A stretch of 64,000 nt of DNA, taken from positions 40,892,242-40,956,241 of the forward strand of contig CM055277.1 in assembly GCA_029237695.1 (NCBI GenBank). The letters are read 5' to 3'. This document shows positions 55,084 to 64,000 of this stretch, one piece after another (position 1 is the stretch's first letter; the number at the start of each line of letters is the position of its first letter). A model generated the notes under the pieces. The model was not told the origin of the DNA. It saw nothing but the letters and a program-made list of their open reading frames with translations, and ran no database searches. The translations under genes and the position numbers were made by a program. This stretch comes from Conchocele bisecta. Its lineage: Eukaryota; Mollusca; Bivalvia; Lucinida; Thyasiridae.

Positions 55084-55708
55084 CTGTAGCTGACGTCACA
55101 CACAACACAATCAGGGATCACGTGATTTATATTATAATAGGGGGTGGGAGGGATGGAACTGAATAGTTACATAAAAATATATATTACATGCTACCCAGCC
55201 TGAGTGATTTCCCGTGATTCTGGAGGGATGTAGTTCCTTAAAGGAAATATTTCCTCCTAGACGTTAGCGAGACGTAATTGACCTTACGTTTTGACGTCAT
55301 TTTCGGCGAAGAAACAATTCACACGCGAACGTCAAAATTGTCGATTTTGAAAACGTTATAAGCAGGTAAGAGCAAATTTCAAATTTCACATTTCTCGAAG
55401 AGCATGTAATATACACTTTATTCCATTACTACCATTTTGTACTACCGGATTTATTTCCCTTGACATCTGTAAATTCGACAAAGAAACTCGTTTCTTTATC
55501 GGATTTCCAGATGTGTCGGGAAATAAATCCGGTATTTCAAAATGGCAGTTGAATAAACTGTATGTATTGCATAAAACGGGCACTCGCATTGTGTTGACAC
55601 AGTGTAATACAAGTCATATTACACTAGTGTAATAAATACGCAAATACTAAATTTGCTAAACTACTTGACTGATTTCCTTAAACTCGTTTGATAAATATCA
55701 TGTACCAG

Positions 55709-56205
55709 GTACATACCCACTCAGTAAGCACACAATGGTCTTATTAGGAATTAAATAAGTGTATAATTGTGTCACTATTCCACCAGTTCTAAAATTACGA
55801 ATACCCGCTATACAGGTATAATCATTTAGTACCATTTATTTTACTGATAGTGACGCTCGGTGGTATCAGGCTAGTTTCAAATGCCAATGAGGCATGATAG
55901 TTTTTGATTATGTATTCTAATTGAATAAGTCACCATCAACAATAATATTTTCTACAGATTATAAAGTATGGTCATTGCATATCAAAACATAAACACAGAA
56001 AATAAATAGTAAAGTCGTTAACATTTTAAGGAAACGCGGCTATTGCCCCTGATATCAGTGTGGAAATCTACGTCTGATATAAAATGTATAATACTGCCAA
56101 TCTGTACGTTGGGTAATGCTGAATTAATGTTTATTTCGCCAGAAAAGGTCTCACATGATGTCTCTGATATAAAGAACATTTTGTGCCTACCGAGTGGGAA
56201 TGTAC
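55709..56205 (-). mobile_element. MITE family 2 copy, inverted
   Basis: GTACATACCCACTCAGTAAG at the left and CTACCGAGTGGGAATGTAC at the right, in the opposite orientation to 1351-1771. It lies in the stretch of copy 2 that has no counterpart in copy 1 (junction ATCATGTACCAGGTA at 5110). Confidence 0.8.
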
Positions 56206-58094
56206 CTTTAAACCACCCCTGACATTAGAATAACCTGACCTGGTGCCAGATAGTCACCACACAAGAGTCACTTACATGTAGCCACATTCCCTAAAAGTAA
56301 TATGATTAGTACTAACTTAACTACATTCGAGCATTTTATATCTCAAATGGATACGTTCCTATATATTTAACCTCCAGATAGCAGTCACCTCTCTACAACA
56401 GTCAATGTTGTGTTTTTGCCGTAGGTGGCTGTTTTAGAGAGGTTGCACTATACTTTATAATTGGTATAACGGGATTTAATGTATATTTGATGATTAAAAG
56501 CATGCATAATTATTATACTGAATTTGTTACATTATCACAGTCAAAATAAATTCAGTATAATAAAAATTAATAAATTAATTTTTAAATTGTTTCCCTCAAA
56601 GTATACTTTGGTAGATAAGTACACTTTGCAATGTTAATGAAATAGGCTTCGTAAGCTCATGAGACGGGCACCATGTTACCACATGTAATGCTCGATTCGG
56701 TGTCAATCCGCCAATCATATGATATTATGATCATCGTAATTGGAAAGCGCGTTAAGGGCGGAGCTACATGTACATTAAAACAAACATGTACACGAGAATT
56801 GATGGATTTACATTCATTTAACTTCGCACGAATAAAATGTTTGTAAGTGCAAAATTATGATAGTCTGCATACGCAGCCTATGCTCAATAAATGTAAATAC
56901 AATACTTGTTTACAAGAACATTCTTTACATACTATCATAATTTTGCACTTACGAACATTTTAGTCGTATCAAGTTTAGTGAAACTTATCCACGATTGAAC
57001 TGTTCATAACAATGTCATAAACCCTTAGTACAGCCCTAACACAATCCTGCCACCGTACATTTGTTATGGCCAGGACATTGTATACGGTGTTAGTACGAAT
57101 TTAGGATCGTCTGGAAATTGATGGATTTACATTTATTGAGCATAGGCTGCATATGCAGCCTATGCTCAATACATTTAAATCCAATAATTCTTTACAAGAA
57201 AATTCTTTACATACTTTGCACAATCCTGCCACCGTACACTTGTTATGGTCAGGGCCATGTCTACGGTGGTAGTACGAATATGTAGGATTGATTTACGTTT
57301 GCACTAAAGGTTGACCACACTATGACTGTGCCGCGATTGTTTTGGAACAGTTCAAATGTTGGTGGTCATTCCGGGACCACCAAGATTCTCCAGTAGCTGA
57401 TGTCACCTAAATTGCTAAGCATACTTATTTAGCTTATTCTGAGGGAGTAACCATTTATTTTCCCCGAAATACATTATTTCATATAGAACTAACGACTGCA
57501 TATATTTGATGATTACAATTTATAGCAGAATTATTATACTGAATTTATTACATTATCACAGCCAAAATGGCTGTGATAATGTAATGAATTCAGTATACTA
57601 ATTTGGTCAGAAAATATTCTATTTCCTTAAATTTAAATTAATAAATTTATTCGTAAATTGAAAATGTCTCCCTCAAAGTGTACTTAGCAAGATAAGTCTA
57701 CTTGGCAAGTTTGGTGAAATCGGCTACAGGATTCAAGATGAATGTTGATCTAGCCTTCTATCGTGTCTACGACATCATACCAAGATTCCCGAAGATTTGC
57801 GGAATCGTGGTGAACCTCCTTATAATCGGGATAGTGTGACGACTGAGGCTTAACGGGCAATGTTCTGCTGTTTCACTAAACTTCGTACGTCAACAAAAAT
57901 GTTCGTAAGTGCAAAATTACGATAATCTGTAACATTAACAAGGTTTTCTTGTAAACAATTATTGGATTTACATTTATTGAGCAATAAACGTAAATCCATT
58001 AATTGAAATTTCCAAACAATCTTAAATTTGCACTTACCAACATTTTAGTCGTACGAAGTTTAGTAAAATGGTCCCAAAACCTTTTATTAACTAC

Positions 58095-58187
58095 CTGTTA
58101 TCCGGTCACTGCACGAAACCTGTAACTCTGCTACGGTCGCCTTCAGGGCAGCTAGGTCACGTGAAAACCGTTTCACATCCGAGCCAT
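58095..58187 (-). CDS. Gene 2 stalk exon (93 bp)
   Basis: Duplicate of 6832-6924. The few base changes appear synonymous, and the flanking splice sites are intact. Confidence 0.75.
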
Positions 58188-58782
58188 CTAAAGAGGTTCG
58201 AATTGTTCGCATGAACCCCCTTTTTGCAGCCAGCATATTTTACATAAATAAAGGTCGGTGATAGCCATGTTCAATGCATGAATGAGCAGACAGTATATTA
58301 TTAAACTGTCCTACTAACAAAACACAGTCAAGCGACGCCAAACGTTTTGAAACATGCACATTTTCAGAAATAAACTTCTGAAATTGATCTTTGACGTCAT
58401 TGTCAAGCATAATTTGTTTTAAAAATTCAGAACATTGTTTGTCACGTGACATACATTGTTTCAATTCCAGACGATGGCTTTTCGAGCCAATAGCATATAC
58501 CAGTAGCCGATTTCATCAAAATTGCTAAATTTCCTTATCTTGCTAAGCACACTTTGAGGGAGAACTTTTCATTTTAATAATAAATTAATTAATTTTTATT
58601 TAATGAAATAAAAAAATTTCTGACCAAATTATTATACTGAATTTATTACATTATCACAGTGATAATGTAATAAATTCAGTGTAATAATTCTGCATACTTT
58701 TAATCATCAAATATATGCAGTTGTAGCATGGAGCTCAATATGAATAATGAATAACGGGGAAAATAAATGATTACTCCCTTAA

Positions 58783-59003
58783 CCCTTTCCCTGATAGAGA
58801 CGACTTTTGACGCCTCTGCAGAAGATGTCTTTAGAAAACATTGTGGGAAAAGGAGAAATTGCTTGTAACAAGCAATTTCTCCTTTTCCCACAATGTTTTC
58901 TACTCTATCAGATAATTTAACCATCATTTGACCCAGCATTTGATTCTTTTATTCAGATGTTTTCGATTTGGATGAGTCGAAATATCGCAAAACAGGGAAA
59001 GGG
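58783..59003. mobile_element. 221-bp TTAA-flanked MITE, absent from copy 1
   Basis: Ends CCCTTTCCCTG and CAGGGAAAGGG, flanked by TTAA on both sides (58779-58782 and 59004-59007). The paralogous site 7516-7519 is a single TTAA. The interior is a long hairpin, ACATTGTGGGAAAAGGAGAA with its complement around TTGCTTGTAACAAGCAA. TTAA duplication is typical of piggyBac- and Kolobok-type transposons; which one is not resolvable here. Confidence 0.9.
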
Positions 59004-59678
59004 TTAAACTATACTTAGCTAGATAGAATGCTGAGCACTTTTGGTGAAATCTGTTACAGGTTGATCACAGGTAGGAGGAAATTATGGTAATTGGTAAGGT
59101 TACAGAGCAAACCCAATGGTGGTGTCCCACCGGAAATATACTCTTCATTCAGCAAAGGTTGCTGGCTATCGCTGATGCTGCATCCCGCGCTGGAGTAAAA
59201 TGTTTCACGTCGAAAATTCCATACGAAATGTCACTTATATCTAACATGTCTAAAGTGCAAATGTCTTGCACCGATTACCTGACTAAAAATGTTTAATGCA
59301 GTACTGCTTATACATGTAGCTAAATAGGAATTCGTCAGTAACCTGGGGGCCGTTGTACTAGACTTCGCACGACTAAAATGTTCGTAAGTGCAAAATTAGG
59401 ATCGTCGTGAAATTTCAATTGATGGATGAACATTAACAATGTGTTTTTGTAAACACTTATTGGATTTACATTTATCGAGCATAGGCTGCATATGCAAATG
59501 TAAATTCTTCAATTGAAATTTCCAGACGATCCTAAATTTGCACTTTTAGTCGTAGGAAGCTTAGTGAAACGGCTCCCCGGTGCCTACTTCGATGTGAACC
59601 ATTTCTCGCTGGCGCGGAGTGCAGTACCAGTGGTTGTTCTCTGTTTACAAGGTACATGTATGTCATATAATTATGTAC

Positions 59679-59771
59679 CTGTAGAACTCGCACCAACTTT
59701 CCCCGGGAGCTCGACATCTGTCTGTGGTAGGCTCTTCACGTCCGTGGGTGCCAGATTATGGCTCGTGCCTG
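59679..59771 (-). CDS. Gene 2 membrane-proximal-type exon (93 bp)
   Basis: Duplicate of 8207-8299. Open and with the same splice signals; two adjacent residues differ (AGTSHNLAPTDVK against AGTSHDRAPTDVK). A matching transmembrane exon for gene 2 should lie to the right but is not in the window. Confidence 0.55.
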
Positions 59772-61007
59772 CTGCAATGAGGACTCGTAGCGAGTTATTT
59801 CCCTTTGTAAATCTATTTATAGAATCCGATCCTATACAGTATTTCAGCGTTTATATCTTACTGAATAGCACAACAGTTGGGGTTTGCGAACAGAGTGGAC
59901 CCAGATCGCACGGCACACCAGTGCAGTCTGATTTGAGTCTACCCTGATTCATGGTGAATGATCATGTGGTTATGTTATCACAACAACAACAATGTCTGAA
60001 AGTGTTGAAAGCGCGCCCACTCCAAAATAAATATTATTTGACATTTTCCTTAATATGCAACGGATTTTGATGAAATATGGCGCATCAAACGCATCTTCAT
60101 GACCTGCATTTGGTGGTCTCGGGACTTCGGCACATACTTATGTCGTTTTTTGCTAAGAATCCATTTCCGTATCAGTATTGACAATACACACGGAAGTCGA
60201 TTCTTCACAAACACGACAGAAGTTTGGGCCGAAGTACCGAGACCAGCAAATGCTGCTTAACAAGACGTGTTTGATGCGCCATATTTCATTAAATTCCGTT
60301 ACACAATAAGGACAATATAAGAAAATGCGTACTTTGCATTGGAGGCGCATTATGGACGTTTCAGTAATTGTTGTTGTTGTTGATGTTGTAACCACATGAT
60401 CATGCACTTTGTGATTGCAATAACTGTAATAAGTGTGAAAATATGAATCTGGCAAATAATGCAGTCCTTGATCAGATTGCGCAGATATGTAGGATGATCT
60501 GGATCAACACTAGTCAAACTCATTATAATGGTTCCTTTAAATAACAAAGCATGGTGCATTCGCCCTTTTTGTCAATGCATAATGCCCTAAACTAAACAAT
60601 TTAGACCGGATTTCTGTAAATAAATTCGACGGGAGATAACTAGCTACGATCCCTCAGTGTAATGCTCGGTCACGATCTGAACCGGACCACAAGTGGCATA
60701 TAGGTTGTTTGTGTTTTGATAAATGGGTTTGTGTGTTTAGCGTCCAGTGTTTTGGCTCTGCACCGTTCACCAGTTCATCAATGACAAACCCGTGCAAATT
60801 TTGAATCATCTCGGAATTTCAATTGATGGATTTACATTTATTAAGCATAGGCTGCATGCAGCCTATGCTCAATAAATGTAAATCCATCAATTGAAATCCA
60901 ATAATTGTTTACAAGAAAACATTGTCAATGTAAACTTTACAGACAAACATAATTTTGCACTTACGAACATTTTATTCGTACGAAGTTTAAAGAAACGGGC
61001 CCCAGAA

Positions 61008-61305
61008 GGCGGATTGGCCACACATGCCAGACGCCCCATGTATCCAGTCATAGCGACCAGAAGGCGGATTGGCCACACATGCCAAAAGCCCCATTTCGCC
61101 AGTCATGGCGACATCTAGAGATCAGAATGCGGATTGGCCATACATGCCAGAAGCCCCATTTCTCCAGTCATGGCGACATCTAGAGATCAGAATGCGGATT
61201 GGCCATACATGCCAGAAGCCCCATTTCTCCAGTCATGGCGACATCTAGCGATCAGAATGCGGATTGGCCACACATGCCAGAAGCCCCATTTCTCCAGTCC
61301 CATGC
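61008..61305. repeat. 65-bp minisatellite, long allele
   Basis: About five units of GCGGATTGGCCACACATGCC...CCATTTCTCCAGTCATGGCG, compared with about three in the paralogous site at 9497-9690. Confidence 0.85.
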
Positions 61306-61392
61306 TACTATCAGAAGGCCATGTGCCTGAGTTGAGGGGGTGGGGTGTGTGCGGAGGGCGGTTTGTTGAACATGTACTTGAATTTACGCATT

Positions 61393-61443
61393 TATTAGGT
61401 TTGAGGCGGCTTTCAGCTGCGCCGAAAACCTATTGTATTCGTT

Positions 61444-61479
<36 letters not shown>

Positions 61480-63875
61480 TATTCAGCCGTTCAGTCTACA
61501 ACCCAAACCGCTGGTCGGATCGACTTCAAATTTTGCATGCCGATTTGGATCAAGTGTGAGCAGAGACTTAGAGATTTTCAGAAATCTCTTAATGCCACTT
61601 TCCACGAAACCGGAAGTGACGTCATACTTTCTATAACTTCCTTATTTTCAAATGATTTCAAAAATTCTTACAAGCATTTGAAAAAGCTGACAAAAATTCT
61701 CTATCTCGAATTCACTGACAGTTCTCTCGTATCTGGTCAAATAAGAGAGCTATAGGCATTTGAAGTTGAAAAATGTACATACTTTTTCAACGATTTTGCC
61801 GATTTTTTGCCGAATTTTCGGCTGATAACGGGTGGTCTTTACAAACGTTTTCCAATTTGTACAGTAATGTCAGCAACATAATTTCTTGCCAGTGTGATAG
61901 GGGAGTGTCAGGCGCATAAAAGATGATAATTTTCAGAGCTCTATCTTGACTACTTCCGGTTCTATTGGATGTCAAAGATGAACGTCTTTTTTTTCAAGTT
62001 TTCAAAATAGAGCAAACGGATGTGACGTCAGCTTCGTTATTTATCAATAGATTTCAAAATTTCTTGCTGCGGTCGATATTTCAGTCCTTTAGCTAAAACT
62101 TTCCCGCTTTGTGCCCGGCCTATAGTGAAAAACGAACGAAAACTTCACTGGCGGAATATTGAACATATCTAATTTCCGTTTTATTAGGTGTATTTACAAA
62201 TGGCGTAAACTGCAATCTAAGGGCGATAACTATCGAACAATAATCATCCGCTGACTTACGGGCTCCCTCCATCTACAACAAACCGCTGGTCGGATCGACT
62301 TCAAATTTTGCATGCCGATTCGGATCAAGTGTGAGCAGAGACTCAGATATTTTCAGATATCTTTTAATGCTGCTTTCCACGAAAACGGAAGTGACGTCAT
62401 ACTTCCTATAACTTCCTTATTTTCCAACCGATTTCAAGAATTCATTAGGTTTGAGGCGGCTTTCAGCTGCGCCGAAAACCTATTGTATTCGTTGGTTTTT
62501 TTTTTTTTTTTTTTTTTTTTTTATTCAGCCGTTCAGTCTACAGCCCAAACCGCTGGTCGGATCGACTTCAAATTTTGCATGCCGATTCGGATCATGTGTG
62601 AGCAGAGACTCAGAGATTTTCAGAAATCTCTTAATGCCACTTTCCACGAAACCGGAAGTGACGTCATACTTTCTATAACTTCCTTATTTTCCAACCGATT
62701 TCAATAATTCATTTTGCATTGGAAAGCTGACAAAATTTTATATCTCGAATTCACTGACAGTTCTCGGCTATCTGGTCAAATAAGAGAGCTATAGGGATTT
62801 GAAGTTGAAAAATTTACATATTTTTCAACGATTTTGCCGAATTTTTGCCGAATTTCGGCTGATAACGGGTGGTCTTTGCAAACATTTTCCAATTTGTACA
62901 GTAATGTCAGCAACATAATTTCTTGCCAGTGTGATAGGGGAGTATCAGGCGCATAAAAGATGATAATTTTCAGAGCTCTATCTTGACTACTTCCGGTTCT
63001 ATTGGATGTCAAAGATGAACGTCTTTTTTTCAAGTTTTCAAAATAGAGCAAACGGATGTGACGTCAGCTTCGTTATTTATCAATAGATTTCAAAATTTCT
63101 TGCTGCGGTCGATATTTCAGTCCTTTAGCTAAAACTTTCCCGCTTTGTGCCCGGCCTATGGTGAAAAACAAACGAAAACTTCACTGGCGGAATATTGCTC
63201 ATATGTAATTTCCGTTTTATTAGGTGTATTTACAAATGGCGTAAACTGCAATTTAGGGGCGATAACTATCGAAAAATAATCATCCGCTGACTTACGGGCT
63301 CCCTCCATCTACACCAAACCGCTGGTCGGATCGACTTCAAATTTTGCATGCCGATTAGGATCAAGTGTGAGCAGATACTCAGAGATTTTTCAGATATCTG
63401 TTAATGCTACTTTCCACGAAAACGGAAGTGACGTCATACTTCCTATAACTTCCTTATTTTCCAACCGATTTCAAGAATCGGAATGCTGACAAAATTCTCT
63501 ATCTCAGAATCGCTGACAGTTTTCGGCTGTCTGCTCAAATAAAAGAGCTATATGCATTTGAAGTTGAAAAATGTACATACTTTTCAACGATTTTGCCGAA
63601 TTTCGGCTGATAACGGGTGGTCTTTACTAACGTTTTCCAATTTGTACAGTACTGTCAGCAACACAATTTCTTGCCAGGGTGATAGGGGAGTGTCAGCCGC
63701 ATGAAATATGATAATTTTCAGAGCTATATCTTGACTACTTACGGCTCTATTCAATATCAAAGATGAACGTATTTTTTCAAGTTTTCAAAATAGAGCAAAC
63801 GGATGTGATGTCAGCTTCGTTATTTATCATTCGATTTCAATTGTTTTTGCTGTAGTCGATATTTCTGTCCTTTAG
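61393..63875. repeat. Tandem ~770-bp units with hairpin and poly-T leaders
   Basis: A unit starting AAACCGCTGGTCGGATCGAC is present at about 61506, 62282, 62549 and 63317. The first and third are preceded by a leader, ATTAGGTTTGAGGCGGCTTT, whose GGTTTGAGGCGGC region pairs with GCGCCGAAAACC, followed by a poly-T run (about 61445-61477 and 62496-62522). The second unit is cut short by the next leader. Units share TTCGGCTGATAACGGGTGG and ACTTCCTATAACTTCCTTAT. No coding capacity. The leader plus unit looks like a mobile repeat present twice in tandem. Confidence 0.75.
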
Positions 63876-63885
63876 CTAAAACTTT

Positions 63886-63950
63886 GGCTGAGGATCGAAC
63901 CCGGTATCCCTCGCTCCGAGCTCATCACTCTACCTCTAAGCTAACCGGCC
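63886..63950 (-). ncRNA. tRNA-like sequence, probable SINE head
   Basis: The minus strand reads GGCCGGTTAGCTTAGAGG at the start and GGGTTCGATCCTCAGCC at the end, with an A-box-like TAGCTTAGAGG and a B-box-like GGTTCGATCC at normal tRNA spacing. The acceptor stem pairs only partly, so it is more likely a tRNA-derived SINE promoter region than a functional tRNA. No anticodon is assigned. Confidence 0.6.
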
Positions 63951-64000
63951 CCACATCGGTGTGATGATGCGAACACAATAACTGTTCATTCTAAAACTTC

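Larger units (their letters stand above)
50612..61397. repeat. Large direct duplication, copy 2
   Basis: Partner of 1-9772. Differences from copy 1 include extra sequence at about 55709-56350 containing a family 2 MITE, a 221-bp TTAA-flanked insertion (58783-59003) and a longer 65-bp minisatellite. The right junction is at TTTATTA, where a poly-T repeat begins; the duplication may continue beyond that repeat, outside the window. Confidence 0.95.

Noticed and set aside
63886..63950. Functional tRNA gene
   Set aside because: The acceptor and T stems pair only partly and no clear anticodon stem is formed; a SINE head is more likely.

Overview
This is AT-rich eukaryotic genomic DNA from an invertebrate, most likely a bivalve mollusc. 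That inference rests on dense foldback MITEs, non-LTR retrotransposon fragments with C-terminal CCHC motifs, and short coiled-coil exons separated by kilobase introns; no species marker is present. There is no bacterial-style operon and no long intact host ORF. One 500-base assembly gap lies at 22394-22893.

Host genes: I recognise minus-strand exons of what look like two tandem paralogous genes. Gene 1 begins with an exon at 12175-11998 (short cytoplasmic tail plus one transmembrane segment, type II topology) and continues leftwards through stalk exons at 8.2, 6.9, 4.4, 1.1 and 0.4 kb. Gene 2 has stalk exons at 59.7, 58.1, 55.0, 51.7, 51.0, 49.4, 29.4, 27.8, 24.2 and 23.2 kb and a decayed one at 30.8 kb. 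Every stalk exon starts and ends in phase 1, most are exactly 93 bp, and most encode one heptad-patterned module with an N-x-T glycosylation site. The exons can therefore be added or lost without a frameshift. A direct duplication (1-9772 and 50612-61397) copied five of these exons, and smaller duplications copied others.

Mobile DNA: the main discovery is a pair of mobile elements that are palindromes over almost their whole length. Element A (24305-27183, 2.9 kb) carries a zinc-finger/coiled-coil protein gene on each arm. Element B (33807-43424, 9.6 kb) carries on each arm a protein-primed family-B DNA polymerase gene and five small ORFs. A and B share the same terminal inverted repeat (AGTAGTATATA, then GAGTCAAAATGATACCACC) and each is flanked by a 5-bp target duplication (GGCGT for A, CGTTT for B). 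The empty site of A is preserved in a paralogous intron at 49.5 kb. B sits inside a LINE whose reading frame closes when B plus one duplication is removed. I see no integrase, packaging ATPase or capsid gene in B.

Other content: a 5'-truncated LINE with a perfect 32-bp target duplication (15111-16976); an older LINE broken by B and by another insertion (about 32.6-46.5 kb); at least six MITE or foldback families, one with a TTAA site present in only one copy of the large duplication; a 1.6-kb array of 35/36-bp repeats (46814-48413); a tandem array of about 770-bp units with poly-T tracts (61.4-63.9 kb); and a tRNA-like SINE head at the right end.
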